Source: Agaricus subrufescens (taxonomy: Eukaryota > Basidiomycota > Agaricomycetes > Agaricales > Agaricaceae). Taken from it: a DNA stretch of 64,000 nt. Shown one piece after another: positions 34,758-45,530 of the stretch. The notes beneath the pieces were generated by a model. The model saw only the letters and a list, made by a program, of their open reading frames with translations, was not told the origin of the DNA and did not search any database. The translations under genes were made by a program, and so were the position numbers. Position 1 is the first letter of the stretch, and each line of letters starts with the position of its first letter. The stretch lies in contig CM057058.1 in assembly GCA_029945375.1 (NCBI GenBank), forward strand, positions 3,286,001 to 3,350,000, written 5' to 3'.

Positions 34758-35979
34758 ATGTACAACGGCATCGGCCTCACGACTCCCCGCGGCAGCGGCA
34801 CAAACGGCTACGTCGTACGCAACCTCTCGGCCTTACGTTCCTACCAGTCGCCGCAGGACAGGCAGGCGGCCTGGGATGCTGCGCCGCCAAAACACAGGGA
34901 ACCTGACCAGGCCATCCTCGAACATGAGCGCAAGCGCAAGGTCGAGGTCAAGTGCCTCGAGCTCCAGCTCGAACTCGAAGAAAAAGAGTATGTCGCATTT
35001 CTTCCCATCTGGATAGTCGCTAATCTGTTCTCGCAGAATGGATGAAGCACTGATCGAAGAACAGGTTTCCGCCCTTCGCACCAAGCTTCTCGCCTCCCTC
35101 CCGCAGAACGCTGCCAAAAAACCCACAGACACGCATGCCATGGCCGCGGCTAAAAAAGATGAGCTCTCAAAAATGGCTCGTGCCCTTGGAACGCGTGCCG
35201 ACTACCAGGAGGGTGAAGCCTTTGACCGCGAAAAACAAGAAGAACATCGTCAAAAGCGTCTCGTGGAACGTGAGGAGCGCAACCGTCAAAAAGAGGAAGA
35301 TCGCACCCGCATGGCCGCCCAAAAGGCCAAGTGGGAGGAGGAAAAGAAGGAACGTGATCGCTTAAGGAGGAGGGAGGAGGACAGGATCAGGAGGGAAAGA
35401 GAACAAGCTGGTGGACGTAGAAATGACAGAGATCAGGATATCATGCCGCCTCCGCCCAGGAGAGATTTCCGGGATCGACCCAGCAGGCAAAGTCCGAACC
35501 CTCGTCGCCGTCGTTCACCTCCTCGTTCAAGGTCCCGCTCAAGGTCCCGTTCAATGTCTCGTTCACCGCCCCGCCGCCGCTTTGCTCGCCCACCGAGTCC
35601 GGACGCCCGGGCCCGTCAGAGGCATTTTTCACCCAACCGTGACCGCTCCATGTCTCCCCCTCCAAGAAGGTCTGCCTTGCCTCGCCGAGGTGGAAGGCCC
35701 GATTCTCGCTCCCCATCGCCCCGGTCTGACAGTCGTTCGCCCTCTCCTCGCAGAAGGGACTCACCCCCGCGTCGTCTTAGGACATCTCGCTCCCCTTCTC
35801 CTCGTGGGCGCCGTTTATCTCGCTCACCGTCTCGCTCACCCTCCCGTTCTCCACCCCATGCTCCGCTGCACCGGAAGAAGGACGCTCCTTCAACGTCTCC
35901 CCGTGGTCGGTCTAGGTCCAGATCAGTATCGACGGGTTCGTCCATGTCCGTCAGTGATCGGAGCAGGAGTAAGGATTGA
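34758..35979 (+). CDS. CWC21/SRRM2-type spliceosome protein with RS tail
   Basis: Cwc21 (SRRM2 N-terminus in animals) binds Prp8 and Snu114 near the catalytic centre of the spliceosome. The ATG at 34758 starts the signature [20 protein letters not shown] then RNLSALRS. The cwf21 domain continues with [20 protein letters not shown] and, across one 53-nt-scale intron, [21 protein letters not shown] charged helix ([20 protein letters not shown]) follows, then a long RS/RSP-rich domain ([19 protein letters not shown]) to the stop at 35979. Yeast Cwc21 lacks the RS tail; basidiomycete and animal proteins carry it. Its start lies 128 bp from the hydrolase start on the opposite strand. Confidence 0.92.
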
Positions 35980-36504
35980 GAAGTGGAGAATCAAAAAATG
36001 CCTCCATAATCTTTTAGCTTACTGCCCATTACGCTGTTCTATGCTATTTTTATGTGTTATATCGCCATTTGGTCCCAAAATCACCTTTGTGAGTCGTGTA
36101 GATGGAAGTGTGTTGTTTCGACAGTGCTGCCGACCTCGTCGAGCTGCCATACCCATGTATCCAGCATGTATCTTTCTTCACCTTATGTATGCTCGGTTTC
36201 ATTTCGGCTGGAAATTGTCTGTCAGTCCTAGTGGTAAGAGCCCTTTTTACCGTGCGCTTTTTACGCCATTTGTATAATGATGTAGTGGAGGAACCTGCTT
36301 GCCTGATGGCAACGGAAGGATAAACAGCATTTGGAAAGTATAAAAACGGTCGCTTAGACTGTTCAACGTTCAACCCTTTCCCTGATCTCACCTGCGTCAA
36401 AAAACGACACGCTAGCGATTGTGCGGGAATCAGCTTTGCCTGTCAACATAGCTATTATTAGCTTATCGCAGTATTTTTGACACGGTTTTCTCCTGCTTGA
36501 TTCC
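35980..36504. other. Intergenic region, CWC21 to ARG8
   Basis: About 525 bp between two co-directional genes, holding the CWC21 3' UTR and ARG8 promoter. A 73-codon open frame inside it has no recognisable features. Confidence 0.45.
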
Positions 36505-38199
36505 ATGTACCGACATACCTCTTCTCGTTCACTTTCCGCAGTGGTCCGCGGCCGTCGAAGTTTGGCTGGATACATACCTTCCATTCGCCTGCTTTCGGTG
36601 AGTCGGTTTATTATGTGACAGGACTAGAATTTTGACCCTCATACAGACGACTCAATGGCCACTTCCCAATGCTCCCAGTACCAAATTTGTGAAACCGACA
36701 CATGATTTTCCTCGTCCCGGTGATGCGAGTAAAGTCCCGAAGGCTCCCCTTCTTTCGGTTTATGCCCGTCCTGAGTTTGTGTTATCACATGGGAAAGGTT
36801 CATACGTCTGGGATACGGAGGGAAGAAAGTATCTGGATTTTTCTGCGGGTATTGCTGTGAACGCGTTGGGGCATGCTGATGAGGGTGTTTTAAAAGTGTG
36901 TATTCTTATACTCGAGTGGTTTTTTGCAGTCATTTTATAGACGTCTATTAGGTTCTGAATGAACAGGCGTCGAAGCTGATGCATACCAGTAATGCCTACC
37001 ACAATGAGTGGGCACCTAAGCTGGCTTCCCTCCTCGTGCAGACTACACAACAAGAGGGCGGTCTCGGCTACGCACCTGGCCATAATTCGACTACACCTCC
37101 CAGCGGATTACAAGTGTTCTTCTCTAATTCCGGTACAGAGGCCAACGAGGGTGCTCTCAAGATTGCTCGTAAAGTCGGTAAAGAGCGTTGGTCGATGAAG
37201 AATGGAAAGGCATGGGATGCGCCGGGGTCGCAGTGCACTAAATCTAAGATTGTGTGTTTTGAACATGCGTTTCATGGGAGGAGTATGGGTTCGCTCAGTG
37301 TTACGACGAATCCAAAGTACCAAGCTCCGTTTGCACCACTTTTGCCTGGGGTTTCTGTGGGACAGCTGAACGATATGCATGCGTTGGATGGATTAATCTC
37401 GGAGGATACTTGTGCTGTTATCGTTGAACCGATTCAGGGCGAAGGTGGGATTAACGCAGCGAAGGCTGAGTGGCTTGTTCAATTGAGGAAACGATGCAAT
37501 GATGTTGGTGCGGTTTTGATTTTCGATGAAATTCAGGTTCGTTTTTCGAGAATGTGGGTTTTGGGAAGAAAAGCTCAATCAAACTTCTCTTGCAGTGTGG
37601 TTTGTATAGGACTGGTACATTGTGGGCTCACTCGTCTCTGCCTGTCGAAGCTCATCCTGATATGGTGACAATGGCGAAACCACTTGCGAATGGGTATCCT
37701 ATTGGTGCTATCCTTCTTCGTGATGCGGTTGCCGATACAATGACTCCTGGTTCGTACAACTAGTCATGGAACAAAAAAAAACGATTTTTTTTCTGACGTC
37801 GATCGTTCTCTCACACATTTAGGAACCCACGGAACCACATTTGGAGGCTCACCACTCGCTTGCGCAATCGGACATCACGTCCTCAGTCGACTTTCAGATC
37901 CTGCAGTGGCATCACACATAAAAACCACCAGCTCCTATTTCGTTCAGCGTCTACAACTTCTCACAAAGTGGTTCCCTCAGCATTTACAACCTACTGTACG
38001 AGGCCGTGGTCTCATCTTGGGTCTTGGGTTCAATAACCCAGAGGTGCCGGCACAAGTTGTTGCTCTTGCGAGAGAAAGGGGCTTGTTTGTGTTGACGGCT
38101 GGGAAGGATGTTGTTAGGCTGGTGCCTAGTTTGAATATTGGGAAAGAGGAGGTTGATTTAGCTGTGGAAGTACTCGAAGGAGTTTTGAAAGCGTTGTAA
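36505..38199 (+). CDS. ARG8: Acetylornithine aminotransferase, mitochondrial
   Basis: A PLP enzyme converting N-acetylglutamate semialdehyde to N-acetylornithine in arginine biosynthesis. The ATG at 36505 opens a mitochondrial leader ([20 protein letters not shown]) in its own first exon. The catalytic part shows [97 protein letters not shown] spliced to CGLYRTG, and [14 protein letters not shown] with the PLP-binding Lys. Later come [20 protein letters not shown] and [11 protein letters not shown]. The stop is at 38199 ([11 protein letters not shown]). Five exons. Family length and all key residues are present. Confidence 0.94.
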
Positions 38200-38700
38200 G
38201 CTTCGCAGTATTACAGTCGAGATCAGGGCTGAGGCTTGGAAATCGCTTGATTTGTTTAATGATATTACTAGAAGAGTTTGATACTACCGCTAGATATTAT
38301 TGTTTTGGGGGGGGGAAAAAATGCCATTGTTGGGACTCGAGGTAACATGCGCCGGGTCATGTCATTCTACGTGCCTGGCAATGTGTGTAGATTACAACCA
38401 TCGCACGACATGCGAGGAAACAATGAGTAGGAGTTTGGCTTTGTTTGGTAGTAGAACAATAAGTTGCTACTATGTAGTGTTCAGGGCACTGCTAAGTTTA
38501 TTGTTCAGACAGCTTTATAACGTGTGCTCAGTCTGTCCTGGGGTCTTTAACCCACAATCCCTACTTACGCCACTGACTGGCGACGGACAGCCACCTGTTT
38601 CTTTCTCCCTCTCCCTCTCGCGTACCAGCTCCGGTAGCTCTGATTTTCCTCTCAACGGACTCGTAATATTATTATACTTGACTAAATCTCGACATTCACG
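38200..38700. other. Intergenic region, ARG8 to AA14 gene
   Basis: About 500 bp. It contains a run of nine G followed by six A at about 38307-38321 and presumably the AA14 promoter. No gene is supported. Confidence 0.45.
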
Positions 38701-39877
38701 ATGGCACGATTGCTTACGCTCTACACGTTCTATTATACATTTGCTCTAGTTTTGCCGCTGGTATCGGCACATTCAGGTGAGAGAAAATATTTTTATCAAT
38801 TTGAATATGACAAAAAGTAAACTCTTTTTTTAGCCTTCTGGCATCCCAGTATGTGGGGTTTCAATGTAACAGATAAAACATTCCCATACGATAACCGACC
38901 CGTCACACCTCTCCGCAACAAATCCTTCAAAGAATGGTGGTTCCACAATCACCTCTCCTACCCCCCCAACGCCGGAGATTTTTTCGAACTTCCCGCAGGA
39001 GGACGAGCGACAGGTGAAATAGCATGTACAAAAGATGCTACGTCATTTTGGAATATTGCTCCGGATGGAGGACGGGATGTTCGCCAAGGAGATAATGTCT
39101 GCCCCAACTCGCCTACGCTGGCGTTTCATACGAAGGGGATTGATGATCTTAAAGGATGTGCTTTGGCTATTGCGTATAAGAGTGATGTGGATGATGTTAA
39201 GCCGGAGGATTTTACGATTTTCAGTGTTAATCAGACTTGTGTGTGGACGAGGTTCACGGATTTTCAGGTGCCGGCGAAAATGCCTGAATGTCCTGATGGA
39301 GGGTGTATTTGTTCGTTCTTTTGGATACATTCGGCTGATGCTGGTGGTGAAGAGAGTGAGTTTCTTTTTTTTTTTTTCCTTTTGATCTAGCCTTTATCTT
39401 AACTTTTGGACAGACTATATGAATGGTTTCCGCTGCAAAGTTACCAACGCAACATCCACTGTAGCCCTCGCTAAGCCTGCCATTGCACGTCGTTGTGGTG
39501 AAGATCACGAAAACAATAAGCAGTTCTCAGCTGTCCAAAACTGCACATACGGTGCTAAGCAGCCATTCTATTGGCTCAACGACAATAGCAACATGTTTGA
39601 GGGAGAACATGCCCCGCCCGTGTATAACGACCTCTACAATTTCGCAGATGGTGCCCAAAATGATATTTTTGAGGATTCGTATAAGAATCTGCCCCAGCCA
39701 GGAGTCATTGCCGCGTTACCTGTCTTGGCGCGGGATGAAGGCCTAGTCCCTCGGGCTTTGAAGAGTGACAAGGGTTCAGATGTACTTCATTTGGAAGAGT
39801 TAAGGGCGGACCCGAGGCTATTTAGGCGTTACGTTCCTCGATACCTTACTGGGCTGACGTATCCAAGTAAATCATAG
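38701..39877 (+). CDS. AA14-family lytic polysaccharide monooxygenase (secreted)
   Basis: AA14 enzymes are copper oxidases reported to attack recalcitrant xylan coating cellulose in wood. Exons 38701-38776, 38834-39355 and 39414-39877 give 353 residues. A 23-residue signal peptide (MARLLTLYTFYYTFALVLPLVSA) ends just before HSAFWHPSMWGFNVTDKTFP, so the mature protein begins with the obligatory His1 of the copper histidine brace. His in LAFHTKGIDD (mature residue 101) and Tyr in ENYMNGFRC (178) fall within two positions of the known AA14 ligands. Further matches are CVWTRFTDFQVP, CSFFWIHSADAGGEE and CTYGAKQPFYWLND. A roughly 90-residue C-terminal extension rich in charged residues ends RYLTGLTYPSKS. 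N-glycosylation sequons are present (NQT, NCT). Confidence 0.9.
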
Positions 39878-41087
39878 AATTCAGGTACTGCTTGGGGAAT
39901 CAGATTTTCGTGTTGATGAGTGGTAACGGCCTCTCTGTTCGTATTTGGAATAATATATCTGCCATGAGAGGGGGAAGGTGCGTCGGTTCTAACGGGAATT
40001 AGTTTTGATGAGGGCCGAGTAAATCGTCACCGACTGATCAGCGACTGATATAAATTGAATCGGAATACTGTTGCCAAGATGGACAAGGGTACCGCCGACG
40101 AGGAGCCTAATTTGGAAACTGACTGCTTTGTCCACACTCATTCCCAAGCCTTTCGGGGCAACTTCGGCGGCCCCATTTGTTGAAACTCGTCCGTCGGATC
40201 AGGGCTATCAAACAGCTGGTCAAACCCCCAGTTTTTTGTTATGAAGCGGACCGCCCCTAACTCAGCCTTTACTGATGACTGATCCATTGCAATGTATTTG
40301 TCGGGGGTCAATCAGGAGAGGGCAGATTTATTGCTGACTGCCGAAATACAAATTTAGAGGCCCGAGTGAAGTGTCGATGTGTCAGTGCAGTAGCGTGCAT
40401 TGTTCATCATACCAATCATGTTTTACTAGCCTGAGCCGTAGCCAAGAGCAGATATATCCTTAACCGCCGTAGATGATTTGGGCTGTCCGTCAGACTCGGG
40501 GTCTGGAAAGCCAGATGTGAGGCCGGCCGAGATGTAGCACTTGAAATAGAAAAAGGCAAAGCCACCGTTAGTGCAATGCACCTGTGCCGTTTGGAATGCA
40601 CTGGTTGCCGTTGCAATGGAATCCGGGGGAGTCGCAGCAGAGCGCAGGTAGCCCCTTTGGGCGGTGCGGCTAGATTCGAGTGGAATTTACACCAGATTCA
40701 TATTGCGACGGGGCCCTACTCGTGAGGATCTGACGGGGGAGAGGTAGACAGAGTCCTGATACTGGTCTAGGGTGTTGACGCGCGACGACAGAAGTGGCTG
40801 ATGTCACCCGGAATAGCTCGTCTGGGTCGGTGGGAATGCTGTTAGGGGGTGGTGGTCAGCGCAAAGAGAGGACGAATGCGAGGGCAAGGGCGGGCTGTAC
40901 GGGGCTGGGACAGGGGGCGAGGCGTGGGTGGATATATGCGGGGGCGAGGGGCGACTCGGGCGGAAGAAAGGGGGCAGGTGGCCGGGGGGTGTAATAGGCG
41001 CGATCCGATTGGCCCGTCCGGAATAGGAAGGGGGATGGATTGAAAAAGAGCGGGTGTGGAAAGCATTCGAGTGTTTGACTTTCCGCC
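39878..41087. other. Long intergenic region upstream of HEM1, GC-rich at its 3' end
   Basis: About 1.2 kb with no supported gene. The first 800 bp have ordinary composition. From about 40,780 to 41,050 the plus strand is strikingly G-rich (runs such as gggggcgaggggcg). This is probably the HEM1 promoter and leader. Open frames here are products of the base composition. Confidence 0.5.
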
Positions 41088-43322
41088 ATGGACAAGCTGT
41101 CGTCGCTCACCCGCTTCAAGGCGGCCTGCCCCTTCCTCGGCCGCACGAAGCAGTCCACCCTCCGCTCGCTCTCCACCTCCAACTCGGCCCGCTTCCCGTC
41201 CCTCTCCCGCCTCACCGAGCGGGCCACCAAATGCCCCATCATGGGCCCCGCCCTGAACACCCGCTCCCAGCAAATCGTGGCCGGCTACGCCAGCGTCGCC
41301 GCCAACTTTGACGTCGAGAAACTCCACAGGGAGCAGGGCGTCACTATTCCCTCCTCGGGTGCCTCTATCGAGCAGTGCCCGCACGCCTCGGCCGCCCGCG
41401 CTGCTGCTCGCATGGCCGACGACCTGGCCGCCGCCGCCGCTGCAAAAAGGGCCTTGAACGCAAAAAGCCAGAGCCATCTCGCCGGCTGCCCGGCCCACCA
41501 CAAGGCCGCCGTCGAGCCATCCAAGCCCAAGCACGTCGGCTTTGACTATGAAGCCTTCTACAAGGGCGAATTGGCCAAGAAGCACCAGGACAAGTCCTAC
41601 CGCTACTTCAACAACATCAACAGGCTCGCCCGCAAATTCCCTGTTGCCCACACCGCCAATCCCAAGGATGAAGTCGAGGTTTGGTGCGCCAACGATTACC
41701 TCGGAATGGGCAACAACCCCATTGTCCTCGAGACTATGCAGTGCGTGTGAACGTATTTGTTTTTCCTATTGCTATCAATCTCATCGATCCGCGCAGTCGT
41801 ACTTTGGATAAATATGGTCACGGAGCTGGTGGCACCCGCAACATAGCCGGTAACGGAGCAATGCACCTTGGTTTAGAACGCGAACTCGCAGGCTTGCATC
41901 GCAAAGAAGCTGCTCTGGTATTTTCTTCCTGTTATGTCGCAAACGACGCCACTCTGTCCACCCTCGGTACCAAACTTCCCGGCTGTGTCATCTTCTCTGA
42001 CACTATGAACCACGCTTCTATGATCCAAGGCATGCGTCACTCCACCGCCAAGCGCGTCATCTTTAAACACAACGATCTCGAGGACTTGGAAACTAAGCTC
42101 CAGCAATACCCGAAAGACACTCCCAAGATTATCGCTTTTGAGAGCGTGTACTCTATGTGCGGAAGCATCGGACCCATTAAGGAAATTTGCGATCTGGCTG
42201 AACAATACGGCGCAATCACTTTCTTAGACGAGGTAGGCAAGAAACTAGATACCATTATACGTTGTTGACCGTTGCGACCTATCAGGTTCATGCTGTTGGT
42301 CTCTACGGACCTCGCGGTGCTGGCGTCGCAGAACATTTGGATTACGATGCTCATCTTGCCGCTGGTACAAGCCCAGACCCTATTCCCGGTTCGGTCATGG
42401 ATCGTATTGATATCATAACCGGTGAGAATTTTATTCATGAGATTTCCTGAACGCTTCTAATAATCATCCGCTCAGGTACTCTCGGCAAGGCATACGGTGC
42501 TGTTGGTGGCTACATCGCTGGTTCAGAAGAATTTGTCGATATGATTCGGTCCTATGCTCCTGGTTTCATCTTCACAACCTCCCTCCCCCCTGCCACTGTC
42601 GCCGGTGCACGTGCTAGCGTTGTATACCAATCTGAATATCTCGGTGATCGTCAATTGAAACAAATCAATGTCCGAGAGGTCAAGCGTCGCCTAGCCGAGC
42701 TGGATATCCCCGTTGTGTATGTAACTCTTTTACATTTTCCAGAGCGTCCCTCATCTTATCTGCTTCTAGTCCTGGTCCTTCGCATATCGTACCTGTACTT
42801 GTTGGTGATGCTGCTCTGGCTAAAGCCGCATCCGACAAACTTCTTTCGGAACACAACATCTACGTTCAAGCTATTAACTATCCAACGGTTGCCCGCGGCG
42901 AGGAACGCCTACGTGTCACAGTCACCCCGCGACACACCGCCGAACAGATGGATGGTCTCATTCGCTCGCTTAACCAGGTCTTTGAAGAACTCAACATCAA
43001 CCGTCTTAGCGACTGGAAATTGGCTGGTGGCCGTGCTGGTGTCGGCGTGCCTGGCGCTGCGGACCACGTCGAACCTATCTGGACTGACGAACAAATCGGC
43101 TTGCTTAATGGGACTGCGCCTCGCAGCTTGAGAAACGGCGAGAAGCCTGTCGTGGACATGAGGGCTGTCACTATCTCTCGCAGCAGGTTTGATCCTCTGT
43201 TGGGTCCCATCTACGGTGATTTGCAACCTACGAGAGACTTTGACACCCCGGCCATTGGTGCGGCGTTCAACCCGCCCTTGGTTGATAGAGAGGTTCCGCG
43301 TGGCATTGCTGTTTCAGTTTGA
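41088..43322 (+). CDS. HEM1: 5-aminolevulinate synthase, mitochondrial
   Basis: It condenses glycine and succinyl-CoA to 5-aminolevulinate, the first and regulated step of heme synthesis. The ATG at 41088 ([18 protein letters not shown]) opens a roughly 150-residue leader holding four Cys-Pro heme-regulatory motifs at residues 14, 49, 97 and 134. The catalytic core has [105 protein letters not shown] and [18 protein letters not shown], with the PLP Lys in TLGKAYG. The C-terminus extends beyond the core with [18 protein letters not shown] and ends at 43322. Five exons. The leader is unusually GC-rich and Ala-rich compared with neighbouring genes. Confidence 0.95.
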
Positions 43323-43739
43323 GCCGAGTAGGGCGGAGTTGAGTTCGGGAGTTTGATTGAAATTATTGTTTTTTAGAGGATGGGTTTCATCATTCGATCC
43401 CTTTCCAGAAGTACCTGTTTTTGTGATTCCTCTTTGTAACTTTGCGTGTAGTTGATGAATTTTGAGTGTTAATTTGTGATATTTCCGACCAAAACGTGAG
43501 CTAGGAACGTCCGATGAATAAATATGAATAAGATAAATCGCTTCAAAGCATTGCAGACAGCTGAGATACAAAAAATAATGACATGAGATATGACTAGGGT
43601 ATGAGATGCCAATTGGATAGTGCATTATGAATGTCAAACGTTTAAATCAGGTACCGGTGGAACATTGATCTTCCTTTCAGGATATCTATTCAAAAGATGA
43701 TGAGATTAAGGTCACAGAACTAGACAAAAAAAAAAAAGC
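43323..43739. other. Convergent 3' region, HEM1 / IME4
   Basis: About 417 bp between convergent stop codons, AT-rich, with AATAAA-type sequences near 43516-43531 and an A tract near 43723. Nothing coding is seen. Confidence 0.45.
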
Positions 43740-45530
43740 TTACTTTGCTCGCACTCTTTCTAATAAGTCCTCTTCACATATCTGATCAGCAGGGCCCAAT
43801 TGATTTCCCAGTGTCAGCCATCCTGGTCGGGCATTATGCTTCCTCCCGAATATCTCGATTTTCCTCCCACCCGGACACATCCTCTCAATTAATCCATACA
43901 CCTCATCCGGCTTCCGACTCGTTTCCCTCACCTCACTCACAATCACGTCAGTATCTACACCCCGGTTCACCCATTTCGGGAACCGAAGTTCTGTTTCTGG
44001 GCCATCAGTGGGGGAAGGAGGAGTTTTGACACCAACGAGCATGTGTTCTTTGGTATGGTTAAGCCAGTGACCGGTCCTTCCGGTACGTATGACTCGTTGA
44101 AGTTGGTTAGTTTTCACCCAGATGACTTCGTCCACACGTGTGTAACCCCAAACACGTAGACATTCACGTCCGACCTCCATAGCACGACCTGTCACCCATA
44201 AGAAAAGAAGACCCTCATCTTGCAATGCAGGAATTGGCATCGCGCGCATTTCATCGTCGGTCATTGTCCCATATGGCAACTAGTGGATTATAAGGAGGAA
44301 GATACAGGGGTGGTAGATTCAGACACGCTTACACTCATATGAATGTCCCAAGGCGGATCCGCCATTATGACATGGAATTTTCCCAGTACCGAATAGTCGA
44401 ACTTGCGTAAATCACAATTTATCCACTGTGGCGGAAGCTATACCATGAAAGATGAGCTTGGATGTCTCGACATGAAGATGAACAGATGGGACGAAACTGG
44501 GGTGACTTCTTGACCTGAAGGACCTAAACCGATCTCCAAACGGTGTGGCTTTCGTTTGACGGCAACACGCTCATGTACGTCTTCATTCTCGGCGTCAATA
44601 GGGTCCCAATCTACTTCATAATGCAAGTAACGACATGGTGCCTTTTCTTTCCCGCGGCCCCCAGCACCAAGACCAGACGGTAGAGAGATGGGACCTCTAG
44701 AAGATGTGCTACCAGGATATGCCGGTATCGATGGCGATTGGGCGTATGTTGGTTCAGAGTAGCATGTATTGAGATAGGAACAATGACCCAAACTGGGATC
44801 TGTATGAGGTCGGATAAGAGGACGAAAATGAACCCGATCGCAAATGCTTGGAGTCGTCGACATTGGGTTAGGCGATGCCACTAGTCGAGCCTTAGCGCAG
44901 TCTTCTTTCGTTATTTGGGAGCATATTGGTTCGAATCCATCTTGTGGGTCCCGGAACTAGATGACCATTCAGACGGTGCGAGGTGGAGTATCAGAATGGA
45001 CTGACGTGTTCTGCAAGTAGTTTTCCTTTGGCTGTACCTCTCTGCAGTAAAGCATACACTTCCCTCATCTCCCTGTTCAACCCGCCCAAGGTAGACTTGG
45101 CCCATCCTACAGCCCCAGCTGCATTTCCTTCATCATCATCCTCATTTTCGCTTCCAGCGGCAGAATCCGCTTCTTCATCGATTATTCTCTTCCTCTTCGT
45201 TCCAGAGATGATCTTCCGAGGTCCTAAGCCCAGTTCCCAAATGGTCAATTCACCGGTGTCATTGTCACGCGAAACAGATATGTAGCCCTCGTCCCAAGCC
45301 TGAGCTTGAGAAAGATCTTCCAATATGGTTTCGAGCCGGTGCAAGTCCGTGAGCCTGAATCTTGGTGCAGCTTTTGAAGAGTCAGGGAAAAGGCCGTTGG
45401 GTAGATTGGTGGTCATTATCTTGGTCAACAACGCCATTGACGTTATTGGCGTCGCGAGGGAGTGGCGCTCATCGCCCAGGATGATTCTGAGAGCAGTCTT
45501 GGTAACCAGACGGAGTTCATCGTCAGACAT
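43740..45530 (-). CDS. mRNA N6-adenosine methyltransferase, IME4/METTL3 family
   Basis: This is the catalytic subunit of the m6A writer. The ATG at 45530 ([20 protein letters not shown]) begins a helical N-terminal part with [18 protein letters not shown] and [20 protein letters not shown]. After an intron come [20 protein letters not shown] and [20 protein letters not shown] then CSYLNTC, typical of METTL3. The MT-A70 domain follows: [38 protein letters not shown] with the catalytic [71 protein letters not shown] and [13 protein letters not shown]. The stop is at 43740. Five exons. The DPPW motif and complete domain separate it from inactive METTL14-type paralogues. Confidence 0.93.

Noticed and set aside
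40842..41651. 269-codon minus-strand open frame over the HEM1 start
   Set aside because: It is a shadow of the GC-rich HEM1 leader with low-complexity Gly/Ala/Val content and no domain.
44925..44945. tRNA B-box-like sequence (ggttcgaatcc)
   Set aside because: It is antisense to a conserved METTL3 coding stretch (QDGFEPIC) and no A box or cloverleaf pairing is found upstream.
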